Below, piece after piece: positions 22,271 to 30,260 of a stretch of 35,708 bases of DNA. The stretch lies in assembly GCA_016193565.1 (NCBI GenBank), contig JACPRY010000011.1, positions 1-35,708 of the forward strand, read 5' to 3'. A program made the position numbers and the translations under genes. The notes below the pieces were generated by a model that was not told the DNA's origin, made no database searches, and worked only from the letters and a program-made list of their open reading frames with translations. The number at the start of each line of letters is the position of its first letter. The stretch's first letter is position 1. Source of the DNA: Armatimonadota bacterium. GTDB taxonomy: Bacteria; Sysuimicrobiota; Sysuimicrobiia; Sysuimicrobiales; Kaftiobacteriaceae.

Positions 22271-23539
22271 CTACCGCGGCGCGATCTCTGTCATCCCGTT
22301 CACATACGGAACGAGGATCTGTGGAATCCGCACCGTCCCGTCCTTCTGCTGATAGTTCTCCAGCACGGCGATCAACGCGCGACTCGTAGCCACGAGCGTG
22401 CCGTTCAGCGTGTGCGCGTACTCCGTGCCCTTTCCCCGGCGCACCCGGATGCCCAGGCGGCGCGCTTGAAAGTCGGTACAGTTGCTGCAGGACTGCGTCT
22501 CGCCGAACTCACCACGACCGGGCATCCATGTCTCGACGTCATACGTTTTCGCGGAGGGAGCACTGATATCACCGCCACAGATCGCGACAACACGGTGATG
22601 CAGTCCGAGGCGCTGCAGAAAACGTTCCTCCAGCGACACGAGATATTCATGCTCGTCCCAAGACTTCTCGGGAAGCACGACCGAGAACATCTCCAGCTTG
22701 TCAAACTGATGCACGCGGTACAACCCGCGCACGTCCCGCCCGTAGCTGCCGGCTTCGCGGCGGAAGTTCCACGAGATCCCCGCCAGACGCATCGGCAGCC
22801 GCCCGTCATCGAGCGCCTCATCTTTGTACATGCCGGCAAGGCTCTGTTCTGATGTCCCGATCAGGGCGAGGTCTTCGCCCTCGATCCGATACACTTGCTG
22901 CACGTCGAGGTCGGCCCCGCCCCAGGCACCGGTGATAATCTCGGGCCGGACCATGAAGGGCGTGATCACCGGCGTGAAGCCTTCAGTCATCAGCTCATCT
23001 AACCCGAACCGCATCAACGCCTGTTCGAGCAGCACACCCCCGCCCTTCAAGTAGTAGAACCGCGAACCGGCGACCTTCGCGCCGCGCTCCATGTCGATGA
23101 TGCCGAGGCGGGTTCCGAGATCGAGGTGGTCCAGCGGCTGGAAGTCGAACGCTGGTGGCGTACCCCAGTGCCGGATGGGGACATTCTCCCGAGGATCTTT
23201 GCCGGGCGGCACGCTGTCATGAGGGAGGTTGGGCAGCTCGAGGACGGCACGTTCGAGTTCCTCCTCCAGCCGTTTCAGCTCAGGCTCCAGTGACTTGATA
23301 CGGGTTGACACCTCCCGCATCTCCGCGATGCGCCGTTCCCTGGCGTCGCCGGTCAGCCTGGCAATCTCTCCGGAGACTTTGTTCTGCTCTGCACGCAGCC
23401 GCTCGACTTCCTGAATCAGCTCGCGGCGGCGGCGATCGGTCTCAAGGACGCGGTCGACGATGGCGACATCTCGGTGCTTCTTGCGTACACCGGCGCGCAC
23501 GAGATCGGGGTTGTCGCGGATGAGCTTCAGATCCAGCAT
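22271..23539 (-). CDS. serS: Serine--tRNA ligase
   Basis: 422 residues. MLDLKLIRDNPDLVRAGVRKKH and the following 100 residues are the antiparallel coiled-coil arm that recognises the long variable arm of tRNA-Ser (two such tRNAs are in this window) and tRNA-Sec. The class II core has motif 2 WNFRREAGSYGRDVRGLYRVHQFDKLEMF and motif 3 NGTLVATSRALIAVLENYQ, with TSEQSL and ETQSCSNCTDFQARRL as in normal bacterial enzymes. It also charges tRNA-Sec with serine, the first step of selenocysteine synthesis, relevant to the Sec-containing SelD next door. A TAGAAT hexamer ends 6 nt before the ATG and there is no Shine-Dalgarno. Confidence 0.97.
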   Translation of the reverse strand: MLDLKLIRDNPDLVRAGVRKKHRDVAIVDRVLETDRRRRELIQEVERLRAEQNKVSGEIARLTGDARERRIAEMREVSTRIKSLEPELKRLEEELERAVLELPNLPHDSVPPGKDPRENVPIRHWGTPPAFDFQPLDHLDLGTRLGIIDMERGAKVAGSRFYYLKGGGVLLEQALMRFGLDELMTEGFTPVITPFMVRPEIITGAWGGADLDVQQVYRIEGEDLALIGTSEQSLAGMYKDEALDDGRLPMRLAGISWNFRREAGSYGRDVRGLYRVHQFDKLEMFSVVLPEKSWDEHEYLVSLEERFLQRLGLHHRVVAICGGDISAPSAKTYDVETWMPGRGEFGETQSCSNCTDFQARRLGIRVRRGKGTEYAHTLNGTLVATSRALIAVLENYQQKDGTVRIPQILVPYVNGMTEIAPR

Positions 23540-23576
23540 AGAGATATTCTAAGGCGTCCCTGGTCCCGTCGTTCGG

Positions 23577-23993
23577 TCAAACATCAAAAATGATTCTTGC
23601 ATGCCAGACCTCGTTCTTGCCGATCTCCAGGCTATGGTAGGTGGCAGCCTTCACGTCCAGTTTGAACGCGTGTCGCCCAGGGGCGACAGGCTCTCCTGCC
23701 ACGTCAGCACGCAACGTCGTGTCCTTCATCTCCCGGACGGTGAAACGCACGGGAACAAACCCGTCGGCATTGAGGAGAACCAACAAGTCGTTGAGCCAGT
23801 TGATCAGCAGTCCTTCACGATCATCGGCTTCGACCGTCATCGTACGCTGTTCGGCGGGCCGCACGACAGCCGGGTCGATCAGGAAGTGCATCATCCCGGC
23901 CGCTGCATTGGCGAACAGTTCTTCGAGGGACCGGCCGTAGGCGATAATGCCGACATCGGCCGTGTGCTCGATGACTTCGAACGGAGCCTCCAT
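23577..23993 (-). CDS. Archease
   Basis: 138 residues with the complete archease pattern: FEVIEHTADVGIIAYGRSLEELFANAAAGMMHFL, DREGLLINWLNDLLVLLNADGFVPVRF, and the end FKLDVKAATYHSLEIGKNEVWHARIIFDV. The Asp in HTADVG and the terminal Asp form the metal site. Archease activates the RNA ligase RtcB (tRNA splicing or RNA repair). No rtcB is in the window, so its partner must be elsewhere. It sits 37 bp upstream of serS on the same strand and is separated from the LysR gene by repeat D. Confidence 0.93.
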   Translation of the reverse strand: MEAPFEVIEHTADVGIIAYGRSLEELFANAAAGMMHFLIDPAVVRPAEQRTMTVEADDREGLLINWLNDLLVLLNADGFVPVRFTVREMKDTTLRADVAGEPVAPGRHAFKLDVKAATYHSLEIGKNEVWHARIIFDV

Positions 23994-24001
23994 CGTAATG
24001 A

Positions 24002-24048
24002 GGGAACCGGGAACGGTTGAGTCAGTGACGGTTCCCCGTTCCCGGTTC
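24002..24048. repeat. Heptad-word inverted repeat D (word GGGAACG)
   Basis: GGGAACCGGGAACGGTT, an 11-bp loop (GAGTCAGTGAC), then GGTTCCCCGTTCCCGGTTC. Same word as repeats C and F. It lies between the LysR stop and the archease start. Confidence 0.85.
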
Positions 24049-24053
24049 GCGAG

Positions 24054-24947
24054 TCAGGCGGGAGTTTGCATCCACGCCTGCAGCATGTCGAGGAAGGTGC
24101 GGAGAGCCTTCCCGATCCGCTTGTCGCGATGGTAGACGACGCGGAACGAGCGGCGGATCGTCACGTCATTCATCGGAACGATGACGAGTCTTTGAGCCGC
24201 CACCTCCGTCGCGATGGCCAGGCGCGAGAGAATCGTCACGCCCAGCCCGGACGCCACGGCCTCCTTGATCGCCTCATTGCTGCTCAACTCCATCACGGGC
24301 GTGAACACCACGCCACTGTCGCGCAGCGCGGCTTCGGCCGCTTCACGCGTGCCCGATCCCCGCTCCCGCATGATGACGCGCTGATCGCGGAGGACCTTCG
24401 CCGGCACGGACTCGGCCTGCGCCAGCGGATGCCCGGATGGAACGACGAGCACCAACTCGTCTTCAAGCAGCGGCTGCACCTCGAGGTTGTACGAACTGAC
24501 TTCCCAGCCGACGACACCGACGTCGATCTCATTCCGCAGGATCCGCTCCTGAATGCGGCGCGTATGGGAGATGTCCAGCGTGACCGTGACCTGCGGGTAT
24601 CGCTCCTGAAATGCACCGATGACGCGCGGGAGGATGTACGTCCCGGGCGTGGTGCTCGCCCCAATGGTGAGACGCCCCTTGTATTCGCCGGTGACTTCTG
24701 CCAGCGCGGAGTTGGCTTCCTCGACCAGGTTGAGAATCCGGCGCGCATAGTCCTCGAGGACGCGGCCGGCATCAGTCAGATAGATGCGCTTCCCGAGCTG
24801 CTCGAACAGGTCCACGCCGAGCGAACGTTCAAGATCGGCTACCTGGATGCTGACCGACGGCTGGCTGATCCGCAGTTCCTCGGCCGCGCGCGAGAAGCTC
24901 CCGAGTTTGGCCACCGTGTAGAAGATTCGCAGCTGATGCAGGTTCAC
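24054..24947 (-). CDS. LysR-family transcription regulator (CysL/CbbR-like)
   Basis: 297 residues from GTG 24947, where the family begins (MNLHQLRIFYTVAKLGSFSRAAEELRISQPSVSIQVADLERSLG, winged HTH); GGGGAA lies about 8 nt upstream. The 44 extra residues in the track come from the heptad repeat and are not protein-like. The periplasmic-binding-fold effector domain starts GRLTIGASTTPGTYILPRVIGAFQERYP, closest in flavour to CysL/CbbR/selenium-associated LysR proteins. It is divergent from selD, the classic position for a LysR target, so control of selenium or sulfur metabolism is a reasonable inference only. Confidence 0.9.
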   Translation of the reverse strand: MNLHQLRIFYTVAKLGSFSRAAEELRISQPSVSIQVADLERSLGVDLFEQLGKRIYLTDAGRVLEDYARRILNLVEEANSALAEVTGEYKGRLTIGASTTPGTYILPRVIGAFQERYPQVTVTLDISHTRRIQERILRNEIDVGVVGWEVSSYNLEVQPLLEDELVLVVPSGHPLAQAESVPAKVLRDQRVIMRERGSGTREAAEAALRDSGVVFTPVMELSSNEAIKEAVASGLGVTILSRLAIATEVAAQRLVIVPMNDVTIRRSFRVVYHRDKRIGKALRTFLDMLQAWMQTPA

Positions 24948-25006
24948 AGAACGTTCCCCGTGGCAGAAGACTTCGGATGGAGACGGAAACACCCCTTCCG
25001 CAACTA

Positions 25007-25101
25007 GTGAATGGTGAATCGTGAATGGTGAATGGTTAATGCTACAATAGGCCCGATATTGAGGGATTTGACCATTCACTATTCACCATTCACCATTCAC
25101 G
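25007..25101. repeat. Heptad-word inverted repeat E (word GTGAATG)
   Basis: Left arm GTGAATG-GTGAATC-GTGAATG-GTGAATGG, loop of about 28 bp, right arm CCATTCACTATTCACCATTCACCATTCAC. It fills the gap between the divergent LysR and selD genes, and its loop contains the selD -10 candidate. Confidence 0.88.
25040..25048 (+). promoter_or_regulatory. Extended -10 candidate for selD in the loop of repeat E
   Basis: TGCTACAAT, an extended -10; the matching -35 region would lie in the left arm of the repeat, and the transcript would carry the right arm in its leader. Confidence 0.4.
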
Positions 25102-25118
25102 GAAAGGAGGTGAGTGTT

Positions 25119-26165
25119 GTGACGGAGCGTGAGCGTATCAGGCTCACTTCGATGGTCGCCTGCGCTGGGTGAGCGTCAAAACTGAGTCCTGAGGACCTGG
25201 CGCAGGTCCTGCGCCAGCTCCCACAACCTAGCGACCCCAACCTCCTCGTCGGTACGAACACCGTCGACGACGCCGCCGTCTACCGGCTCACGGATGAGCT
25301 GGCTCTCGTGCAGACCGTCGACGTGTTCACGCCGGTAGTGGACGATCCGTATCACTACGGGGCCATCTCCGCGGCGAACGCGCTCTCGGATATCTACGCC
25401 ATGGGGGCAAGGCCGCTGCTTGCGTTGAACATCGTCGGCTTCCCACGTGGGAAGCTGCCGATGTCGGTACTCGAGCAGATCCTGCGCGGCGGCGCGGACA
25501 AGGCGGGCGAGGCGGGCGTCATCATCGCCGGCGGCCACAGCATCGACGACCCCGAGCCGAAGTACGGGCTCGCCGTCACAGGATTAGCGCATCCCGACCG
25601 CATCGTGAAAAACGTCGGGGCGCGGCCCGGGGATCAACTCGTGCTTACAAAACCGCTCGGCATCGGTATCATCACTACCGGCATCAAGCAGGAAAAGACT
25701 TCACCGGCCGCGGCTGAGGAGGCAATTACGGTGATGGAGCGGCTGAACCGCGATGCGGCCGAGGCGATGGTTGAGGTCGGCGTACACGCGGCGACCGATG
25801 TGACCGGATACGGTCTGCTTGGCCATCTGCACGAGATGACTTCGGGAAGCCGCGTGACGGCCCGCGTCCGGTACTCGCGCGTGCCGGTCCTGGAGGAAGC
25901 GCGCGCGCTCGTCCGGCACGGTGCGATCGCCTCCGGCACCTCGCGGAACTACGAGTATCTCCGGCCCCGCGTCACCTTCACCGGCCTGGACGAGTTTGAC
26001 GAGATCATCCTCTGCGACGCCCAGACGTCTGGCGGACTACTGATGGCTGTACCCGAGGAAAAACTTGACACGCTGACCGCAACGCTTCGCCAGCGCAGCG
26101 TCGAACCAGCCCACGTCGGCGAGATTACCGGCCCCGGAGACGGCCGGATCGAGATAACGCGTTAG
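25119..26165 (+). CDS. selD: Selenide, water dikinase (selenophosphate synthetase), selenocysteine-containing
   Basis: 348 residues with an in-frame UGA (25170-25172) read as selenocysteine at codon 18. GTG 25119 is preceded by AAAGGAGGTGA (25103-25113), a full anti-16S match, at 8 nt. The N-terminus reads MTERERIRLTSMVACAGU-ASKLSPEDL; Sec18 and Lys21 fall exactly where E. coli SelD has Cys17 and Lys20. Then VGTNTVDDAAVYRL, VQTVDVFTPVVDDPYHYGAISAANALSDIYAMGA, GGHSIDDPEPKYGLAVTGLAHP and TDVTGYGLLGHLHEM, all SelD motifs with the ATP/metal Asp residues. It makes selenophosphate from selenide and ATP, the selenium donor for Sec and for modified tRNA. The ORF track begins at 25308 only because UGA was treated as stop. 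The 3' end overlaps the convergent ogg frame by 41 bp. Confidence 0.95.
25170..25217 (+). promoter_or_regulatory. Sec UGA codon with downstream bacterial SECIS hairpin
   Basis: After the UGA comes CTGGCGCAG-GTC-CTGCGCCAG (25197-25217), a perfect 9-bp stem with GU in the apical loop. The loop starts 33 nt after the UGA, inside the 16-37 nt window known for bacterial SECIS elements that recruit SelB. Confidence 0.85.
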
Positions 26166-27015
26166 CGTCAGGAGTCTTTCGCCGTTCCCCGTTCCCGGTT
26201 CCCCGTTCCCGAATGTAGTAGTACAAATGCTGCTGGGCATACCCAGCCAGCGCCCCGAATCGATCTCGTGCGAAGGTCCGTATCTGCCGCTCCGTCTTTC
26301 GCTGTCCGCCAAAGTACCAGCGCTCCACCGCCCGCTTGACCCATATGTCGACGGGAAACGCCTCTCCCTTCCCATAGGCGAACAGCAAAAGGCAGTCGGC
26401 AACCTTGTCGCCCACCCCCGGAAGCGCCAGGAGCCGGCGGCGCGCATCGTCGTAGGAAAGCTCAGCCAGAGCCGCCAGATCAACATCCCTCCTGGCGATC
26501 TGTCTGGCTACAGCCGCGACGTACGGCGCACGGTACCCGAGCAGGCACAGGCGGAGTTCGCGCCTCGTCGCAGATGCGAGCCGCACCGCCGAAGGAAACA
26601 TCCAGCCGCCCTCCTGGCGCGTCCCGAAACGCCGGCTCAGCCGGTCGAGGGTGAGTTCAATCTTAGGAATGTTGTTGAACGCGGAGACAATAAAACTGAT
26701 CATGCATTCCCATGGGTCCTGCCGCATGAGTGCGATTCCGCTGGTGTGCGGAAGGATCCGGCGAATGATCCGGTCACTCCGCAACGCCTCCTCAATTTCC
26801 GCCAGAGGCTCGTTGATTCCGAGGTACCGACCGAGCGCTTCGAGATCCCTGGCATCGGCAAGGCCCTGGACTCGGATGCGGCCGGTCCCCTGGACCAGCC
26901 GCACAGAGCGACCTGCAAAGACGCCCGACGCCGCTTCACCGTCCCATCGCCAGCGAAAGGCCTGACCGCATGAGAGCGTCTTTCGCAGGCTGTACGGTGG
27001 AGAGGCCTTGAGCAT
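26125..27015 (-). CDS. OGG-type 8-oxoguanine DNA glycosylase/lyase
   Basis: 296 residues from ATG 27015, five bases after the antiporter stop; the longer track start lies inside that gene. The N-terminal domain has SCGQAFRWRW, the OGG1 CGQ-FRW motif. HhH-GPD: LPGVGDKVADCLLLFAYGKGEAFPVDIWVKRAVERWYF, where the Lys of GDKVAD is the Schiff-base nucleophile and Asp of VDIW the catalytic acid. It excises 8-oxoG opposite C. The natural end is near YAQQHLYYYIRE; the last 25 residues (RGTGNGERRKTPDANALSR...) are translated from heptad repeat F and intergenic DNA, so the tail is probably acquired. Encoded with the Kef-type antiporter. Confidence 0.9.
   Translation of the reverse strand: MLKASPPYSLRKTLSCGQAFRWRWDGEAASGVFAGRSVRLVQGTGRIRVQGLADARDLEALGRYLGINEPLAEIEEALRSDRIIRRILPHTSGIALMRQDPWECMISFIVSAFNNIPKIELTLDRLSRRFGTRQEGGWMFPSAVRLASATRRELRLCLLGYRAPYVAAVARQIARRDVDLAALAELSYDDARRRLLALPGVGDKVADCLLLFAYGKGEAFPVDIWVKRAVERWYFGGQRKTERQIRTFARDRFGALAGYAQQHLYYYIRERGTGNGERRKTPDANALSRSGRLRGR
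26183..26211. repeat. Heptad-word repeat F (word CGTTCCC), single arm, inside ogg
   Basis: CGTTCCC-CGTTCCC-GGTTCCC-CGTTCCC: four 7-bp words of the same type as repeats C and D but with no complementary arm nearby. On the minus strand it is translated as RERGTGNGER at the end of the glycosylase. Confidence 0.8.
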
Positions 27016-27019
27016 GTTT

Positions 27020-28975
27020 CTATCCGGGATAGTCGGGATCGCCTTCTGCCCCGCAGATGTGGCGCAGCAGGTCGAGCTGCTCCTTGCTCCCAATTGCCAG
27101 CAGGCGGTCTCCAGCCTGCAGTCTTTCATCAGATCTTGGATTGACGATCTCGTGCCCGTCGGCCCGGGTAATGCTGACGATGGCAACTCCGCTGCGCTCT
27201 CGAATGTGGGTCTGCTCTATCGACTGCCCGCCGAGGGCCCGGCTTCGGATGTCGACTTCCTGGGCCTGTAGCGCCTCCCCGGACATGCCTTCGGTCCTCA
27301 TCGCCTCGGGCCAGTACGCTCGTGCTCCCTCCAGGTACCTTCGTGCAAGACGGTGATCCACACCGAGTAGATCGAGGCTGTGTCTCACAATGGTCAGGGC
27401 GGCCTCGACCTCCGGCTGGATGACCTCTGTCGCGCCAGCTTCGCCGAGTGTCGCGCGGTGACGCTGCTGATGCACGCGCGCAAGGATCGGCAGATCCCCC
27501 CTGATGCCTCGCATGGTTGCGACGCAACGGCGGACTGCCTCAAACTCGGGAATCGCGACCACCGCGAGGCGTGCCCGACCCACACCGGCATGCTGCAGGA
27601 TTAGCTCTTTTCCTGCATCCCCGAAAACCGACCCCGCTCCTCGTCCCAAGGCAGCGCGGGTGGCTTCCGGATCGAGGTCGACGACAGTGTATGGGACGTG
27701 AAACGCGTCCAGCGCGTCGGCGACCTCTCGCCCCACACGGCCGAATCCGCAGATGATTACATGTCCCTCTGGCAAGACCGCAGGGCTCGTGGGTGGTGGT
27801 GGTTCCTTTCTACTCAATAAACGCTCCAGCCACGCGGGCGTCCGGCGGAAGATCAACGCATTGAGAAGAATCGTTATCAACGAGGTCGCAAGCACCGCAT
27901 CGTAGATCGTGCGGGTGAGGAGCCCGTGATCCCTCGCCACTCCCGCCAGGATATACGAAAATTCTCCGATCTGCGTCAGCCCCAGCGCCGCGGTCACAGC
28001 CGTGAATGCGGGATAGCCGGCGCCGCGGATGACCAGCGCCCACACGGCAAACTTTCCCGCCACAACCAAGAGGACCAGCGCCACCACCGCAGGCAACTCC
28101 GAAAGAACCGATGCGGGCCGGATCAGGGTGCCAACAGAGATGAAGAAGATCGCCACAAAGATGTCCCGGATCGGCAGCACACGGGCTAACGCCTCATGCG
28201 CAAATTCCGATTCGCTGATGATCAGCCCCGCAAGGAACGCCCCCAGTGCAATCGACAACCCCAGGCTCGCCGTCAACGCCGCGGTACCGATCGCGATCGA
28301 CAGAGCCACGAGCAGAAATAGCTCCATGCTGCGGGTATGAGCCACCTTCGCTAGAAATCGCGGAACCACGCGACGAGCGAGCCACAGCAACGGGCCGAGC
28401 AGCACCAGGGCCTGCAGGAACGACCTCCCTAACGCGGCCACGCGGGTCTCCCCGGGCGAGGCAAGGGCCGGAATCAACACGGTCATCGCCACGACCGCGA
28501 GGTCTTCGGCCAGAGTGATGCCCACCACCACGCGGCCGTGAAGCGTCGCGAGCTCGCCACGTTCCAGAAGGAACTTCAGCAGCACCATCGTACTCGCCAC
28601 GCTGATGGCGGCACCGACAAGCAGACTCTGGGCGATCGTCCAGCCCAGCAGCTTCCCTAGGGGGATCGTCAAGAACACGATCAGCGCGATTCCCACCGGT
28701 GCTCCCAGCAGGGCTACCTTGCGCACCTGCAGTAACTCCTCCAGCGAAAACTCGACTCCGATGGAAAACATCAATAGCACGACGCCGATCTCTGCGAACA
28801 GTTGGAAGGTGTGGGGATCGGAGAGTGTAGGACCGGGCGTGAAAGGACCGATCAGCACCCCCGCAAGGATGTAGCCTACAATCAACGGCTGGCGTAGCCA
28901 ATGTGCGAGCAACCCTCCTCCCAGGGCTGCAAGAAAGAGTAGGCCTAGGTCCGTGAAGAACCCTGTCTCAGGCAT
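27020..28975 (-). CDS. Kef-type monovalent cation:proton antiporter with RCK domains
   Basis: 651 residues. Residues 1-385 are about 12 transmembrane helices of the CPA2 family (LIVGYILAGVLIGPFTPGP, EIGVVLLMFSIGVEFSLEEL, ASLGLSIALGAFLAGLIISESEFAHE). About 415-530 is an RCK-N (TrkA-N) domain with the NAD/AMP-binding GFGRVGREVADAL and acidic VVDLD, and about 560-650 is an RCK-C (TrkA-C) domain ending in the usual LLAIGSKEQLDLL. Such proteins export K+ or Na+ in exchange for H+ in the cytoplasmic membrane, gated by nucleotide. ATG 28975 has GGGAG upstream and a promoter at 29011-29039. It probably is co-transcribed with ogg. Confidence 0.94.
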   Translation of the reverse strand: MPETGFFTDLGLLFLAALGGGLLAHWLRQPLIVGYILAGVLIGPFTPGPTLSDPHTFQLFAEIGVVLLMFSIGVEFSLEELLQVRKVALLGAPVGIALIVFLTIPLGKLLGWTIAQSLLVGAAISVASTMVLLKFLLERGELATLHGRVVVGITLAEDLAVVAMTVLIPALASPGETRVAALGRSFLQALVLLGPLLWLARRVVPRFLAKVAHTRSMELFLLVALSIAIGTAALTASLGLSIALGAFLAGLIISESEFAHEALARVLPIRDIFVAIFFISVGTLIRPASVLSELPAVVALVLLVVAGKFAVWALVIRGAGYPAFTAVTAALGLTQIGEFSYILAGVARDHGLLTRTIYDAVLATSLITILLNALIFRRTPAWLERLLSRKEPPPPTSPAVLPEGHVIICGFGRVGREVADALDAFHVPYTVVDLDPEATRAALGRGAGSVFGDAGKELILQHAGVGRARLAVVAIPEFEAVRRCVATMRGIRGDLPILARVHQQRHRATLGEAGATEVIQPEVEAALTIVRHSLDLLGVDHRLARRYLEGARAYWPEAMRTEGMSGEALQAQEVDIRSRALGGQSIEQTHIRERSGVAIVSITRADGHEIVNPRSDERLQAGDRLLAIGSKEQLDLLRHICGAEGDPDYPG

Positions 28976-29010
28976 CAGGCTCCCGATAACGCAGGGTGAA
29001 TCGCGACCCC

Positions 29011-29039
29011 ATTATGCCGACCTGGCTATCTCCGTCCAA
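29011..29039 (-). promoter_or_regulatory. Promoter of the antiporter-ogg unit
   Basis: On the minus strand TTGGAC - 17 bp - CATAAT, with the -10 ending 35 nt before the ATG at 28975, in a 72-bp gap. Confidence 0.55.
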
Positions 29040-29047
29040 TCAGCCGT

Positions 29048-29683
29048 TCACAAGGCTGCTGGATCGGCCACATCCAGGATCAGCTGCGACCAGGTTTCCA
29101 TGTGGTCGCGAAGACCGTCCAGTTCATCCGAGTCCATCAGGCGGCCTTCCAGGCTGTGTGACTCTCGCACGACGACATCGGACGTGTCCACGTCTACGAC
29201 GTGTACCAGCCCAAAATGAACCTGGCCGACCCGAGTGGTGTCATCGTTCAGCACGCCCACGAGCCGGGCGCGCCAGTTTCCGAAAATGACGAGTTCCTCC
29301 AGCAGCTCGCGCCGCATCCCCGCATCCACGATGTCCGACGCGCCCTCGACATCGACACGGTTGATATGTCCGCCCACCCCGATACTATACTTACCGTGCA
29401 GCCGGCTCTCTCCACCGGCGGCCAACCGCCGGAATGCAAAGATGCGCGAGCCGTATCGCACAATGAGATACGGAATGATCTGCTTCATTGAGGAATCATG
29501 CTCCATCTGGCTCCGCAGGCGAAACTCGCCGTATTCCAGGATGCGCGACCGGTAAGCTGGAGCGCCGTCTCTGATGAACCCATGCACGATTCCTGGAAGA
29601 AGCAGGTGCCGCGCTACGACGAGAATCTCTTCCATGGACACTCCGATCACTTCAAATCCCGGCGGAAACGTCGCTTCACTCAT
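29048..29683 (-). CDS. Nudix-fold protein (COG4112-like predicted phosphoesterase)
   Basis: 211 residues. After about 70 residues, IIPYLIVRYGSRIFAFRRLAAGGESRLHGKYSIGVGGHINRVD leads into a Nudix-like box, GGHINRVDVEGASDIVDAGMRRELLEELVI, where REL-x-EEL is intact but the spacing from GG is longer than the canonical GX5EX7REUXEEXGU. This fits the MutT-like COG4112 group of unknown substrate. The first residues overlap the end of the preceding SRPBCC-like gene by 8 bp, so the two are coupled. Confidence 0.8.
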   Translation of the reverse strand: MSEATFPPGFEVIGVSMEEILVVARHLLLPGIVHGFIRDGAPAYRSRILEYGEFRLRSQMEHDSSMKQIIPYLIVRYGSRIFAFRRLAAGGESRLHGKYSIGVGGHINRVDVEGASDIVDAGMRRELLEELVIFGNWRARLVGVLNDDTTRVGQVHFGLVHVVDVDTSDVVVRESHSLEGRLMDSDELDGLRDHMETWSQLILDVADPAAL

Positions 29684-30257
29684 CGTCGCCCGTGCCCGCT
29701 ACGCCTTGGACGCGCCGCTCAATCGCACGTAACCACATTCTTCGGATCAGCGCACTTCCAGGATAGATCAACCGCCAGTAGCGGGCGAACTTTTTCCGGG
29801 ATTGCGTATCGAGTGCCAGGATTCTCGTCTCGGTGCGCACCTGCACTCCCGCCGGAACGGCCATCAGCAAGAAGTTCATAGCCGCCTTTGCGAACCCTGG
29901 CTGCTTGAACGCGACAAACTCCTCCACGCTGTTGATCACCGGCGACGGACCACCGCGGATCGACCAAAACTGTCCGATCGTGCCCAGCACGATCTCACGA
30001 CCCGGATCTTCCGCGAGTAGGACAAAACCGCCGCTAAGCGCCTGATCCAGGATCGGGCGCCCTTCCCCGACACGAAGGCTGTCCCTACCGAGCAGTCGGG
30101 CGGGCAGCGCCCTCAGAGCAAACAGGAAGCCAACAAACGGCATCTCCGCCGGCGTGACCTCCTTGATCGCTTCGAACACGCGCCCAGGGGAGGACGCAAC
30201 GCCGACGGAGTGAACTTCGTGGAAATCGTAGACGGGCAAAAACCGGTCGAGCTGCAT
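29676..30257 (-). CDS. SRPBCC/START-like protein of unknown function
   Basis: 193 residues, soluble. The opening FHEVHSVGVASSPGRVFEAIKEVTPAEMPFVGFLFALRALPARL, central GGFVLLAEDPGREIVLGTIGQFW and closing VRTETRILALDTQSRKKFARYWRLIYPGSALIRRMWLRAIERR give the strand-helix-strand layout of a START-like hydrophobic-pocket protein; the last motif recurs in uncharacterised bacterial proteins. The ligand is unknown. It starts 3 bp after the methyltransferase stop and overlaps the Nudix-like gene by 8 bp. Confidence 0.7.
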   Translation of the reverse strand: MQLDRFLPVYDFHEVHSVGVASSPGRVFEAIKEVTPAEMPFVGFLFALRALPARLLGRDSLRVGEGRPILDQALSGGFVLLAEDPGREIVLGTIGQFWSIRGGPSPVINSVEEFVAFKQPGFAKAAMNFLLMAVPAGVQVRTETRILALDTQSRKKFARYWRLIYPGSALIRRMWLRAIERRVQGVAGTGDDE

Positions 30258-30260
30258 CGC

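Noticed and set aside
23540-23576. T-box or Ser-sensing leader before serS
   Set aside because: Only 37 bp separate it from archease, too short for a T-box.
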